64,000 nt of DNA from JBNKHG01 sp050290225 (GCA_050290225.1 JBNKHG010000057.1:124001-188000); one strand, 5' to 3'; positions 27,011 to 36,336 are shown, counted from the stretch's first letter. Notes: generated from the letters alone by a model not told the origin. Translations and numbers: made by a program.

Positions 27011-27772
27011 TTAGTTCGAGCTGCCGATTAACTGGCCTTCGAGCAGCGGCAATTCCTGATCAATCCAGGTGCGATCCCGCTCTTGCCGGGGATGAGGGTA
27101 GAAGTACTCGGTTTGCAACCGGGTGGGTGATCCCCCGAGGACCAGAATCCAATCGGCCAGTTGCAGGGCTTCGCGCAGATTGTGAGTGACCATCAGTACG
27201 GTGGGGCGACGGCGCTGCCAGAGTTCCAGTAATTGGCCGCGCAGGAGGTCGGCTGTGGGCTCATCAAGCGAGACCAGAGGCTCGTCGAGCAGCAGCAGAT
27301 TGGGATTCACTGCAATGGCCCTGGCCAGTGACGCCCGACGGGCCATTCCAAGGGAGATCTGACTGGGGTAGAGCGCAGCCGCCTCAAGCAGATTCATTTC
27401 TTCGAGTAACGCCTCCACTTCCTGATCGTCAGGACACACAAGGGCGATATTCTCCCGTACAGTGCGCCAGGGCAGTAGACGTGGCTCCTGGAAGGCGAAA
27501 CCCACACGCAATGGGGTATTGGCGGTGAAACCGTTAAAGGCCCCGTCAAGGCCGGCGATGATCTTCAGCAGGGTGCTTTTACCACAACCGGAGGGGCCGG
27601 TAATCACATTAAAACTGCCAGGCTTCAGTGCCAGGCAGATATCCCCCAGAACCGGTTTTCCATCAAAGTGTTTTCCAAAAATCTCCACGTGAAAACATTT
27701 TGGGGTATTGAGGGTCGTACCGGTTGTTTCCGGGCTGTCGCGTTCTGTGGGTTCGATGACATTCAGCGCCAT
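27011..27772 (-). CDS. NitT/TauT-type ABC transporter ATP-binding protein
   Basis: This ATPase of 253 residues shows Walker A GPSGCGKST near residue 57, a Q-loop in VGFAFQEPRLLPWRTVRENI, the signature region ISLGMARRASLARA (a degenerate LSGG) and Walker B LLLLDEPLVSLDE. The LPWRTV segment marks the nitrate/sulfonate/taurine family. It is the third gene of a minus-strand operon with permease and binding protein (41 bp gap). Import of an unknown small compound is likely. Confidence 0.88.
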   Translation of the reverse strand: MALNVIEPTERDSPETTGTTLNTPKCFHVEIFGKHFDGKPVLGDICLALKPGSFNVITGPSGCGKSTLLKIIAGLDGAFNGFTANTPLRVGFAFQEPRLLPWRTVRENIALVCPDDQEVEALLEEMNLLEAAALYPSQISLGMARRASLARAIAVNPNLLLLDEPLVSLDEPTADLLRGQLLELWQRRRPTVLMVTHNLREALQLADWILVLGGSPTRLQTEYFYPHPRQERDRTWIDQELPLLEGQLIGSSN

Positions 27773-27813
27773 ATCTCTGTTATCTCCGGTGGGTACTGGT
27801 TTAACACTGCTTC

Positions 27814-28581
27814 TCAGGTTTGAACACTTTGGCGCCAGCGGTTGATATGGGTTTCCCAGGGCTTGAGTATCACCATCTCGATAAACTGCATCACCAGGAT
27901 AAAGGCGAGGGCGTAGGCGAGAAGGGAGTCGATCTCAAACAACTGAAAATACAGATGCAACTGAAACCCCATGCCATCACTGCGTCCCAGTAACTCAACC
28001 ACCAGGACGATTTTCCAGATCAGGGCAATGCCAGAGCGTGCCGCAGCGGCAAAGTAGGGAGCCAGTTGGGGCAGGATCAGGTGAAATAGCCGCTGACTGC
28101 GACTGAGCTTGAAGCTGCGGGCCATCTCCGTCAGGTCGGGGTCCAGGGTGCGGGTGCCTTCGCGCAGGATGACCGCGACATTGGGGATTTTATTAATCGC
28201 CACGGCGATAATCGCGGCTACTTCAGTCATGCCTATCCACACATAACAGAGAATCATCACCACCAGCGCCGGAACGTTAAGGAAGAGGATTAACCAGGGA
28301 TCTACCAGTCGATCGGTGCGGGAGGAAAGCCCCATGGCGCAACCGATGGCGGCACCGATGGCCATGGAAGCGACAAATGCGGCGCTCACCCGTGCCAGGG
28401 TAATGCCCAGGTGGTGAAGCAGTTCCCCTTCAATCAGGTGCCTGCCCAGGGACTGGATAACCAACAAGGGGCTGGGGAACAGCAAGGGGTCGGCGGCTGC
28501 AATTGACCCTATCCACCAAACCATAACGAATGCTGTGATGGAAGCGAAAAACGGCGCTGCCCGTTGGGTTGGCCGTGACAC
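27814..28581 (-). CDS. NitT/TauT-type ABC transporter permease
   Basis: This inner-membrane permease (255 residues, about six helices) has the EAA loop in the segment EMARSFKLSRSQRLFHLILPQLAPYFAAAARSGIALIWKIVLVVELL. It starts with GTG three bases after the binding-protein stop, with AGGAGGAG upstream, so it is tightly coupled to that gene. With the ATPase and the binding protein it makes a complete importer. The cluster lies next to the quinoprotein genes, and a truncated paralog of its binding protein lies beside pqqA, which ties it to PQQ metabolism. Confidence 0.88.
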   Translation of the reverse strand: MSRPTQRAAPFFASITAFVMVWWIGSIAAADPLLFPSPLLVIQSLGRHLIEGELLHHLGITLARVSAAFVASMAIGAAIGCAMGLSSRTDRLVDPWLILFLNVPALVVMILCYVWIGMTEVAAIIAVAINKIPNVAVILREGTRTLDPDLTEMARSFKLSRSQRLFHLILPQLAPYFAAAARSGIALIWKIVLVVELLGRSDGMGFQLHLYFQLFEIDSLLAYALAFILVMQFIEMVILKPWETHINRWRQSVQT

Positions 28582-28584
28582 GGT

Positions 28585-29604
28585 TTACTTCTCCTCCTTG
28601 TAGGTTAAAGCGTTCGACGCTGAATAGAAGGTGCCATCGGCCAGGGTATGACTATTTCTCCAGCTCAGTCCCTTGGGTTGCGTTCTGGCGAGGAGAGCGT
28701 AAAGGGCCGCTGCCTCGCTGGTATCCGTCACTCCCGGTTTGTCGGGAATGCCGGCGCGGAAACCGAGAAGCAGGGCGCGAAATTCCGCCTCGTCCCTGGC
28801 TTTGAGCAATGGCCGCAGTCGCCGCCACTCCTGGTCGTTGGTCTTTAAGAGATGCTTGGCTTCGGCAGAGGCCGCCATCATAGCGGCCACCATTTGTGGG
28901 TGTTCATCGGCCCAGGGCTGGCGAAATATGTAACCCAGCATTGGCGTATCGTCCTCGAAGCCCAGTTGTCTGACCACATCGTCCATGGAAATGAGCTTAC
29001 GCATGCCCTTGGCTTCGAGTTTGGCCAGGTAGTGCCAGAAATTGATGACCGCGTCCAATTCACCACTCAGTGTTTTCTTATAGAGAAGGGGCGGTGCGCC
29101 GAAGACTTTTTCCACAGTCTGGTTCAGGTCGATACCGTATTGCTCTTTCGCCAACGCCTGGATCATCAGCCAGTTGCGATCGACCGGTCCTCCGGCGATT
29201 CCCAGTTTGCGTCCCTGTAGATCGGCCAGGGATCGAATATCGGAATCGCGGGGTACCACAAGGCCGCCGACGCAACGGGAGTAGGGTACGAAAGTCAGAG
29301 GGTGGCCGGCGTTGCGTTGACGCGATACCCAGATCCAGTCACCCAGGATCATATCGGCTGCACGTCCCTGCAGGGCAACGACGCTGGCCTGTTTGCTGGC
29401 CATGGGAATGATGTCCAGATTGAACCCGTATTTGCGGTCCAGTCCGTGGTACTTGATGACATCCGCCTCCCAATTGGCAGTACCGAATTTGAGTAGCGCC
29501 AGGCGCAGGTTGGGAATCTCGGTGGCGCTGGCGTCCACCAATGTAAGGTTGGCTAATAACAGGCTGGCTAGTAGCCAGTAAACGGAACGGCGCATGGCCG
29601 GCAT
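28585..29604 (-). CDS. NitT/TauT-type ABC substrate-binding protein, PQQ-associated
   Basis: This periplasmic binding protein (339 residues from ATG 29604, with AGGAGG five bases upstream) has a signal peptide ending VDASA. The mature part opens with LRLALLKFGTANWEADVIKYHGLDRKYGFNLDIIPM, followed by RAADMILGDWIWVSRQR. The same segment occurs almost residue for residue in the truncated gene at 55640-55945, upstream of pqqA. Binding proteins of this type are repeatedly found by PQQ dehydrogenase genes; the ligand is not known. The promoter region shares a TCCTATACT motif with the truncated copy. Confidence 0.85.
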   Translation of the reverse strand: MPAMRRSVYWLLASLLLANLTLVDASATEIPNLRLALLKFGTANWEADVIKYHGLDRKYGFNLDIIPMASKQASVVALQGRAADMILGDWIWVSRQRNAGHPLTFVPYSRCVGGLVVPRDSDIRSLADLQGRKLGIAGGPVDRNWLMIQALAKEQYGIDLNQTVEKVFGAPPLLYKKTLSGELDAVINFWHYLAKLEAKGMRKLISMDDVVRQLGFEDDTPMLGYIFRQPWADEHPQMVAAMMAASAEAKHLLKTNDQEWRRLRPLLKARDEAEFRALLLGFRAGIPDKPGVTDTSEAAALYALLARTQPKGLSWRNSHTLADGTFYSASNALTYKEEK

Positions 29605-29646
29605 AGGTGCCTCCTCCAGACTGCGAGGATCGCAGCAAGCATTTCC

Positions 29647-29664
29647 AGTATAGGAGTGCTCCAA
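29647..29664 (-). promoter_or_regulatory. promoter-like motif shared with the truncated paralog
   Basis: On the minus strand TTGGAGCACTCCTATACT lies 42 bases before the start codon of the binding-protein gene. The truncated paralog has TTGGGGACTTTCCTATACT 40 bases before its ATG. TATACT is a fair sigma-70 -10 box; no good -35 is seen, so an activator may be needed. Confidence 0.5.
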
Positions 29665-29825
29665 ACGTGAACCTATCCTTCATACGGAGTAATTTTACTC
29701 CTTCCGGAGGAGGACGTGTGAAAAAAGACCCGTTGGAAGCGGTTGAAAGGGAACATGGACCTGATTTTGACCGCGTAAATCCTTCTAAAGTTTGATTGTG
29801 GCCAGGTGCCTTTATTCTCTAGTCT

Positions 29826-29947
29826 AGTGCCCATCCAGAAACGTGAAAGACGCTTACAGCGTACAGCATACTGCTCACCGCCAAACTCTTAAAAAATAGG
29901 CATTAGTTGTGAGCTGTAAACCAAGCCGCAGTTTCTGGATGCGCACT
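29826..29947. mobile_element. MITE-like element with 17-bp terminal inverted repeats
   Basis: AGTGCCCATCCAGAAAC at 29826-29842 is matched, inverted, by GTTTCTGGATGCGCACT at 29931-29947 (one mismatch). The 88 bp between them encode nothing. The size and ends fit a small non-autonomous element or a deletion derivative of an insertion sequence. No target-site duplication is obvious. Confidence 0.55.
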
Positions 29948-30139
29948 GGGCTGGAGGTACTTTTAACGTTGTGCGTATCCCCGTTTGGTCAAATCCTGCA
30001 TGGTAATGACGGATTTGTGGATATCCCGCGTTTGCGGGTGCGTATCAGCTAAGGCCTTTAATATTAACGGGCAGGGACGCGGATGATACCACTCGCAACC
30101 TTCGTTGACAGAGTTGCAGTGCTTGGCGAGACGACAATT

Positions 30140-31825
30140 ATGAAAAGCGCCCTTATTCAATTCGCAATTGTTCTTATGGCAATCCTGGGGATTACCGGTT
30201 TAAGTCATGCATTGTATGCCGCTTCCATGCCTTTCTGGGTTTTGCCGCTGGTAGTGAGTGTTCTCAGCGTCACAACGGTACTTTCGTTAGTCTATTGGCG
30301 TTATTCGGCAACCAGTAAATTGGCCGACAGATGTATCAAAACGCTTTTGGATTCCCAATGTTTTGAGGCGGCAAAGGATAAAACGCTGGGTGGTTCCGTA
30401 TCCCGTTTGGGAAAAGTATTCCGCGGGCTGGTAAAACGGGTTCAACACTATCACTGGGACTTTATGAATTTTACGCGCCAGATCGCCAGGGATGCAGATC
30501 GTCTGGCTATTGGAGCGGCGGAAGTTTCCCATTTTATTGATGGCTTGGGGCAGGTGATTGTCGAGCAATCCGTACGGGCAGAGCGAATCAGTGTCGCCGC
30601 AGAGGAGATGGCGACCACCACAAGTACCATTGCCAGCAGTGCAACGGCGGCCGGCAATGCCGCCGCCGGCACCCGTGCGTCCAGCGATAAAGGCCTTCGG
30701 GCGGTGGAGCAGTTGATCGAAAAGTTTGATGCTGTGAACGGTGAGGTGAAATCGGCTGCGAAGTCGCTGGAGAGGTTACAGAACCTGTCGCGCAATATTC
30801 AGGGAATCACTGAAGTGATAAACAGCGTGGCAGAGCAGACCAACCTGCTTGCGCTCAATGCAGCCATCGAAGCGGCGAGGGCCGGTGAGCACGGTCGCGG
30901 ATTTGCCGTGGTCGCCGATGAGGTGCGGACCCTTGCCAATAAAACCACGCAGGCGACGGCCGAAATTGATCACATGCTCAGTGAAAACCAGCACCAGGCT
31001 GAGGTCGCGGTGGAGGTAATGCAGGGCCTGGAGCCGGAGATGAACGGCATTGTTTCCACGGTGCGGGACATGGGGGACATGCTGGCGGACATCAACGCCC
31101 TGGCGATCAATTCCGATGATCAAATGCAGCATATATCCCTGGCAATGAAAGACCATGTAAAGGCCAGTGAAGAGGTCTCGGAAGCTATCCAGCATATCAG
31201 TGTTTCGCTACAGCAGTCGCGGATTGATGCCGGCACCGCTTCCGACGATGCGGTGGCGCTGTCGGAGCTGGCGGAAAGTGTTACCGCCAATCTCTCCCGG
31301 TATAACTTGGATACCCGTAACGATAAAATGCGCCATGCCGCTACCGAGGCCGCCGCGGCGGTGAGCGCGTGTTTTGAGGCAGCGGTTGATCGTGGCGCTA
31401 TTACACTGGAGGCCCTTTTCGACCGTGATTACCAGCCCATCAAAGGCACTGAGCCGCCGAAGTACACCACCCGGTTTGATGCTTTTACCGATCACGTTCT
31501 GCCGGCAATCCAGGAACCCCTGTTAGTGGCCCACCCTGAGCTACTCTATGCCGGTGCGGTGGATAACAACGGTTATTTTCCCACACACAATGCCTGTTAC
31601 TCGCAAGCGCTTACCGGTGATTATGAGACTGACCTAGCCAACAATCGCACCAAGCGCATCTTTGACGATCGTACCGGTCGGCGCTGTGGTCAGAACACAC
31701 AGCCATTTTTGTTACAGACCTACAAGCGTGATACCGGAGAAGTGATGCACGATATCTCAGTGCCCATCTATGTCCGGGGACGTCACTGGGGCGGTTTTCG
31801 AATGGGGTACGGGGCAGGGGATTAG
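30140..31825 (+). CDS. methyl-accepting chemotaxis protein
   Basis: This chemoreceptor (561 residues from ATG 30140) has two N-terminal membrane helices with almost no periplasmic domain (FAIVLMAILGITGL and PLVVSVLSVTTVLSLVY). A signalling domain follows whose hairpin tip reads VINSVAEQTNLLALNAAIEAARAGEHGRGFAVVADEVR, near residue 245. After the coiled coil comes a C-terminal PAS-like domain of about 150 residues (HPELLYAGAVDNNGYFPTHN...DRTGRRCGQNTQPFLLQTYKRDTGEVMHDISVPI), the type seen in receptors with cytoplasmic C-terminal sensing. The ligand is unknown. Confidence 0.92.
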   Translation: MKSALIQFAIVLMAILGITGLSHALYAASMPFWVLPLVVSVLSVTTVLSLVYWRYSATSKLADRCIKTLLDSQCFEAAKDKTLGGSVSRLGKVFRGLVKRVQHYHWDFMNFTRQIARDADRLAIGAAEVSHFIDGLGQVIVEQSVRAERISVAAEEMATTTSTIASSATAAGNAAAGTRASSDKGLRAVEQLIEKFDAVNGEVKSAAKSLERLQNLSRNIQGITEVINSVAEQTNLLALNAAIEAARAGEHGRGFAVVADEVRTLANKTTQATAEIDHMLSENQHQAEVAVEVMQGLEPEMNGIVSTVRDMGDMLADINALAINSDDQMQHISLAMKDHVKASEEVSEAIQHISVSLQQSRIDAGTASDDAVALSELAESVTANLSRYNLDTRNDKMRHAATEAAAAVSACFEAAVDRGAITLEALFDRDYQPIKGTEPPKYTTRFDAFTDHVLPAIQEPLLVAHPELLYAGAVDNNGYFPTHNACYSQALTGDYETDLANNRTKRIFDDRTGRRCGQNTQPFLLQTYKRDTGEVMHDISVPIYVRGRHWGGFRMGYGAGD

Positions 31826-32324
31826 CGATTCAGGGCGTGCCCCATCCCTGGAGCCTCGATCGCCGCGTCCCCGAGTGCGGACCAATGGGCGAACGGTCCA
31901 CAAAGGCTCTACCCCGTCACCGCCCTACCAACGAACCTTGCCTATGCGTTCGGTCTTTTTCGTCGCAACAACCAAACCGACAAAAGAAAATGTTCGGCTC
32001 CTGGCACCTGGTTACCGGTCAGGTGTTATGAAAGCCGACCTCAAATGGGATAGATCAAATCTTATTTAATTACAGATAACGTATGGGCGTCTCTTGTAGA
32101 TCTCAAACTCCGGTCGAAGGATTCCGACGGGTATAACATCACTTCTATTCGCGCGCCTTTCTCGTTTTACATATCCTTCTCGTTTCACACGCATTTCTAG
32201 GTAATAATGGCCAGTTAGGGTAAGCGTTCGGATGTTCCCTGTAGGTTTGGTTGTTGGCTCAATAGCACCACCTCTCAATCAGCTAAGCTCATAATATATC
32301 CACCACTGTCAGGTAATCAGAGTT
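31826..32324. other. 500-bp gap without a supportable gene
   Basis: Between the MCP and sdaA genes. A 70-codon minus-strand frame (32066-32278, TTG start) is basic but has no ribosome-binding site or family signal. The codon texture differs from the flanking genes, so this may be a decayed or acquired stretch. Nothing else was recognised. Confidence 0.4.
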
Positions 32325-33725
32325 ATGGCGATCAGTATTTTCGATCTATTTAAAATCGGCATTGGTCCCTCCAGTTCCCACACCGTGGGGCCGATGACGG
32401 CGGCCAACCTGTTCGTGTCACAGTTGCAGGACTCGGGTGTGCTACAGCGAGTGGTGCGGGTCAAATCGGAGATGTTCGGCTCCCTTGGCGCCACCGGTAA
32501 GGGCCATGGAACCCCCAAGGCCGTGTTGCTTGGCCTGGAAGGGGAGCGACCGGATACGGTGGATGTGTCCCGGGTCGCCGAACGCGTGCACTGCATTCGT
32601 TCCAACCGATCCCTCAAACTCTGTGGCACCCATACCGTTGCTTATGAAGACGAGGCTGACCTTGTGCTCTATCGTCGCAAGGAATTGCCGTTTCATCCCA
32701 ATGGTATGCGCTTTACTGCCTTCGATGCCGCCGGGAAGGAGATGGAGGTGCACACCTACTACTCCGTCGGCGGCGGCTTTGTTGTCGATGAAGATGCGGC
32801 GGGCAGTAATCGCCTGGTGGAGGATAGTCGCGAACTGACCTATCCCTTTGCCAGTGGCGCCGAGCTACTGGCCATTTGTGCAGAGCAGGGTATCGGCATG
32901 TCCGATGTGATGTGGGCCAACGAAAAAGCCTGGCGTAGCGAGGCGGAGATTCGCGCAAAACTTCTCGAAATCTGGTCGGTCATGCAGGAATGCGTCAGTA
33001 ATGGCATTCAACATGAAGGTATTTTACCCGGAGGCCTGAAGGTGAAGCGAAGGGCGGCGGAACTGTACCGGCAGTTGATGAACAGGCCCGAGGCTGCATT
33101 GGCTGATCCTTTGACCGTTATTGACTGGGTGACGCTCTATGCGCTTGCGGTGAACGAGGAAAATGCTGCCGGCGGACGCTTGGTAACCGCGCCCACCAAT
33201 GGCGCGGCCGGTATTGTGCCGGCGGTGTTGCACTACTATTACCGTTTTGTACCGGGGGCCAATGAAGAGGGTGTGATGCGCTTCCTGCTAACCGCGGCCG
33301 CCATCGGCATCCTCTACAAAAAGAACGCTTCCATTAGTGGCGCCGAAGTGGGTTGCCAGGGTGAGGTCGGATCGGCCTGTTCCATGGCGGCCGGGGCTTT
33401 GACCGAAGTCCTGGGGGGTACCCCGCAACAGGTTGAGAATGCTGCGGAAATTGCCATGGAACACAATTTGGGTTTGACCTGCGATCCCATTGGCGGGTTG
33501 GTGCAGGTGCCCTGTATCGAACGCAACGCCATGGCTTCGATTAAAGCCATCAGCGCTGCGCGCATGGCGTTGCGGGGCGATGGCTCCCATTTTGTATCAC
33601 TCGACAAGGTGATACGCACCATGCGTGAAACCGGGCGCGATATGCAGGACAAGTACAAAGAAACCGCCCGCGGTGGCCTGGCCGTCAATGTGGTTGAAGT
33701 GCCGGTGAATATTATCGAGTGTTGA
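32325..33725 (+). CDS. sdaA: L-serine ammonia-lyase (serine dehydratase)
   Basis: This iron-sulfur L-serine dehydratase (466 residues) deaminates serine to pyruvate and ammonia. It has the single-chain form with alpha and beta domains. The N-terminal IGIGPSSSHTVGPM motif begins at residue 10. Cysteines for the [4Fe-4S] cluster are in GCQGEVGSACSMAAG and in LTCDPIGGLVQVPC. The length matches the E. coli enzymes. It stands alone, convergent with the ferredoxin gene. Confidence 0.97.
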   Translation: MAISIFDLFKIGIGPSSSHTVGPMTAANLFVSQLQDSGVLQRVVRVKSEMFGSLGATGKGHGTPKAVLLGLEGERPDTVDVSRVAERVHCIRSNRSLKLCGTHTVAYEDEADLVLYRRKELPFHPNGMRFTAFDAAGKEMEVHTYYSVGGGFVVDEDAAGSNRLVEDSRELTYPFASGAELLAICAEQGIGMSDVMWANEKAWRSEAEIRAKLLEIWSVMQECVSNGIQHEGILPGGLKVKRRAAELYRQLMNRPEAALADPLTVIDWVTLYALAVNEENAAGGRLVTAPTNGAAGIVPAVLHYYYRFVPGANEEGVMRFLLTAAAIGILYKKNASISGAEVGCQGEVGSACSMAAGALTEVLGGTPQQVENAAEIAMEHNLGLTCDPIGGLVQVPCIERNAMASIKAISAARMALRGDGSHFVSLDKVIRTMRETGRDMQDKYKETARGGLAVNVVEVPVNIIEC

Positions 33726-33733
33726 TTTTCCGA

Positions 33734-34054
33734 TCAGTACTGGCTGGCGGGCAGATGCACTATCATTCCATCCATCTCTTCCGTGACTGTAATCTGGCAG
33801 CTCAGTCGGCTGGTTTCTTTAGGCTCTACCACCATGTCCAGCATCTCTTTTTCCACATCGGAGGCTTCCCCAGTTACCCCTACCCAGGCATTGTCCACGT
33901 AACAGTGGCAGGTAGCGCAAGCGCAAGCGCCGCCACATTCCGCAAGAATGCCGTCGATCATATTGTCCAGTGCCCCCTGCATCACCGAGCTGCCTACTGC
34001 GACTTCGGCTTCAAATTCACGGCCATCGGCCTCTATAAACTTAATCAAGGGCAT
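33734..34054 (-). CDS. [2Fe-2S] ferredoxin, putidaredoxin type
   Basis: This 106-residue adrenodoxin/putidaredoxin-like ferredoxin has cluster ligands in CGGACACATC (Cys-x5-Cys-x2-Cys) and a fourth cysteine in RLSCQI near residue 87. Such proteins feed electrons to cytochromes P450 or other oxygenases. No partner reductase or P450 lies in the window. The start is a clear ATG with the upstream GGAGATAAGC. It ends 8 bp from the sdaA stop. Confidence 0.93.
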   Translation of the reverse strand: MPLIKFIEADGREFEAEVAVGSSVMQGALDNMIDGILAECGGACACATCHCYVDNAWVGVTGEASDVEKEMLDMVVEPKETSRLSCQITVTEEMDGMIVHLPASQY

Positions 34055-34187
34055 TGCTTATCTCCTAAATCCAGCCTTCTGCCTAGGGAGGTTTGTTTAC
34101 ACCAAGGCTCGTTAAAAAAGGCGCAGGATACCTAAAGTTGGCGAGTAATTATAGATCTAAAATGACATGGGCAAAGATCTGAACGTA

Positions 34188-34574
34188 TCAGTGGCGGGTA
34201 AAGGGGAGTATTGTGGCCGTTGAGTTTCGCGGGGTTCTGGCCGGATTCGGGGAGGGGGAGTCTTCGGCGGGTGACAGTGTGTTTTCACCAGGCAGCAGTG
34301 GCGAGTGAGCGCTGAATTTATTTAACAGTCCTGTCAAGTTAAAAAGGGAGTCATGCATCATTTGGGATATTTTGATACAGGCGGCCAGCGGGGTTGACTG
34401 GAGGTGTCGTTGGCAGTCGATCTGAAATTGCAGACCACGCAGTCGAGCCCGAAATTCGGTCGGTGCGTCCATAATGACGGAGCTGATCAGGTGCTGGCGG
34501 TAGCTCTCCAGGGCTTCCGGGTTCTTCTCGGCAATTTCCTTTAAAGTATCAAAATCCGGTATTTGGAACGACAT
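34188..34574 (-). CDS. DUF3135 family protein
   Basis: This 128-residue protein (from ATG 34574) opens with PDFDTLKEIAEKNPEALESYRQHLI and has FRARLRGLQFQIDCQRHLQSTPLAACIKISQMMHDSLFNL, the DUF3135 pattern of small helical gammaproteobacterial proteins. The last 35 residues are low-complexity (Pro/Ser/Asn). An upstream in-frame start at 34619 is possible but adds an unconserved, charged segment. Function unknown. Confidence 0.75.
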   Translation of the reverse strand: MSFQIPDFDTLKEIAEKNPEALESYRQHLISSVIMDAPTEFRARLRGLQFQIDCQRHLQSTPLAACIKISQMMHDSLFNLTGLLNKFSAHSPLLPGENTLSPAEDSPSPNPARTPRNSTATILPFTRH

Positions 34575-34764
34575 ACACTTACGTTCGACTTTACGGTTGT
34601 GGTCGGCGCGTTTTTCCACACTTGCATATTTTTTAGACTAGCAGAGCTTTCGGAACCTGAGCCAATAAATTTTTTATATCTATTTGGTATATAAAACCGA
34701 ACTCCTCTAGCAATTTTGGGTCATTAAAGGTAGTTTGCTAGGCTTAGCGTATGTAGAGGGCCTG

Positions 34765-35364
34765 ATGTCAAAAACGCTTAAAACCCTGAGAAACCATCAA
34801 TATATTGCTCCTTCGGACGGGTATGATCTGTACCCGTCGCAAGCGGCTGTGCTCATTGCATTGACCGACGATCCCAAGGATCCCGAATTTATTTTGACTC
34901 AGCGCGCGTCGCACCTGTCATCCCACGCGGGCCAGGTGGCCTTTCCCGGTGGCAAATGGGAGCGCGATGATCGTTCCCTGATGCAAACCGCCTTGCGGGA
35001 ATCCCACGAGGAGATCGGCCTGGAGCCAAGCCTGGTGGAAGTGCTGGGAGCCATGCCCATGAGTAAAACCCGCTGGGATGTGGAGGTGACTCCCTATGTT
35101 GGTATCGTGCCGGCCAATGTTTCGCTGACACCGAATCCGGGAGAACTGGACAGCATCTTTCGCGTGCCGCTGAGTTATTTTATCGGTGAGGACCGGCGCG
35201 CGCGCACGGATTTTTTCAACCGCGGCTCCTGGGCGCCAGCATACCTGTATCAGGGCTACGAAATATGGGGGTTTACGGCGGGCATCCTGGTAGAGTTCCT
35301 CAATCGCACCTTTGATGCCGGTATCATCCAGGAAAGTCTCGCGCCGGTCCGTAACTGGCCCTGA
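34765..35364 (+). CDS. Nudix hydrolase, CoA pyrophosphatase type
   Basis: This 199-residue Nudix protein (from ATG 34765) has the extended CoA-pyrophosphatase signature ILTQRASHLSSHAGQVAFPGGK followed by the Nudix helix TALRESHEEIGLE near residue 90. Enzymes of the NudL/CoAse type cleave CoA to 3',5'-ADP and phosphopantetheine. The late YEIWGFTAGILVEFL also fits the family. It is followed by the gamma-carbonic anhydrase gene in the same direction. Confidence 0.9.
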   Translation: MSKTLKTLRNHQYIAPSDGYDLYPSQAAVLIALTDDPKDPEFILTQRASHLSSHAGQVAFPGGKWERDDRSLMQTALRESHEEIGLEPSLVEVLGAMPMSKTRWDVEVTPYVGIVPANVSLTPNPGELDSIFRVPLSYFIGEDRRARTDFFNRGSWAPAYLYQGYEIWGFTAGILVEFLNRTFDAGIIQESLAPVRNWP

Positions 35365-35501
35365 AACGGCGGCTCGATGCCCGATTGCCAGGGCTCCGGT
35401 TGTGCGGGGCTTTGTGTCGGGCATTGTTCCAGGCGTTGTGCCGGGCATAGGCTCGAGGCATAATCTCGCCCTCTTTCAAAATCCCACGGAGTCGACCCGC
35501 G

Positions 35502-36041
35502 ATGATTTACCAGCTTGACGATAAGCGCCCGCAGCTGCGGGGTGAAAAACATTTTGTCGCCGACAATGCCACCCTGATTGGCGATGTGGTGATGGAAAGC
35601 GGCAGCAGTGTCTGGTTTAACGCTGTGATTCGCGCTGACAACGCCACCATTACCCTTGGGGAAAGAACCAATGTTCAGGATGGTGCCGTCATGCATACGG
35701 ACCCTGGCCTGCCGCTGACCTTGGGCAAGGGGGTGACCGTGGGCCACAATGCGATGCTGCACGGCTGTACCGTGGACGACAATAGCCTGATTGGTATTGG
35801 GGCGGTGATTTTAAATCGCGCTAAAATCGGCAAAAACTGCATTATCGGCGCCAATGCCCTGGTTACTGAACGTACCGAAATCCCCGATAATTCCCTGGTG
35901 GTGGGATCGCCGGCAAAGGTGGTGCGCCAACTGAATGAAAAATCCATCGAGATGCTTAAGTTGAACGCCCAGGTCTACGTGGATCACGCCGGGCAGTATA
36001 GCGAGAGCCTGGTGGAGGTTGATCTGGAATCCTGCAAGTAA
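35502..36041 (+). CDS. gamma-type carbonic anhydrase (YrdA-like)
   Basis: This left-handed beta-helix protein (179 residues) has hexapeptide repeats and the zinc histidines in MHTDPGLPLTLGKGVTVGHNAMLHGC. The family includes YrdA/PaaY and Cam-type carbonic anhydrases or ferripyochelin-binding proteins. The segment GSSVWFNAVIRADNATITLGERTNVQDGAVMH is typical. Whether it has carbonic anhydrase activity cannot be told from sequence. Confidence 0.93.
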   Translation: MIYQLDDKRPQLRGEKHFVADNATLIGDVVMESGSSVWFNAVIRADNATITLGERTNVQDGAVMHTDPGLPLTLGKGVTVGHNAMLHGCTVDDNSLIGIGAVILNRAKIGKNCIIGANALVTERTEIPDNSLVVGSPAKVVRQLNEKSIEMLKLNAQVYVDHAGQYSESLVEVDLESCK

Positions 36042-36093
36042 GTTGGTGGCGCTCCTGGAAGTGCTCATTTAGGATTAACGAGTATCAAAGCGA

Positions 36094-36324
36094 ATGAGTG
36101 AAGTCATCGAATCGGCCGATAATTCCGGTAAACCGGCAGTCAAGGAAAAACCCCTAAAATCCCCGTGTGTGTACATATGTGTGCTCAATGATGAGGATAT
36201 CTGTGAGGGTTGTTACCGCACTGGCGAAGAGATTACCCGTTGGGGAAGTTGTAACAACGAAGAGCGGCGCCAGGTCCTGGCGCGCTGCCGTGAACGAAGC
36301 AGGAAAAAGAACCCCTTTCTGTAA
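36094..36324 (+). CDS. DUF1289 family protein
   Basis: This small protein of 76 residues has the DUF1289 cysteine pattern SPCVYICVLNDEDICEGCYRTGEEITRW, often found near oxidoreductase or Nudix genes. The four cysteines suggest a metal or FeS site. It follows the carbonic anhydrase gene by about 50 bp in the same direction. Function unknown. Confidence 0.88.
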   Translation: MSEVIESADNSGKPAVKEKPLKSPCVYICVLNDEDICEGCYRTGEEITRWGSCNNEERRQVLARCRERSRKKNPFL

Positions 36325-36336
36325 TTCGTTGTTGTT

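Larger units (their letters stand above)
29605..30139. other. intergenic region upstream of the binding protein and MCP genes
   Basis: About 535 bp between divergent genes. It holds the promoter motif of the binding-protein gene (29647-29664), a 7-bp inverted repeat GGAGTAA-TT-TTACTCC at 29686-29701, and the 122-bp inverted-repeat element at 29826-29947. Small ORFs here have no features supporting them. Confidence 0.5.

Noticed and set aside
29607..29795. 62-codon frame divergent to the binding protein
   Set aside because: Lies over the promoter motif and the inverted repeat; no supporting feature.
32066..32278. 70-codon minus-strand frame in the MCP-sdaA gap
   Set aside because: TTG start, no ribosome-binding site and no family signal; treated as noncoding.
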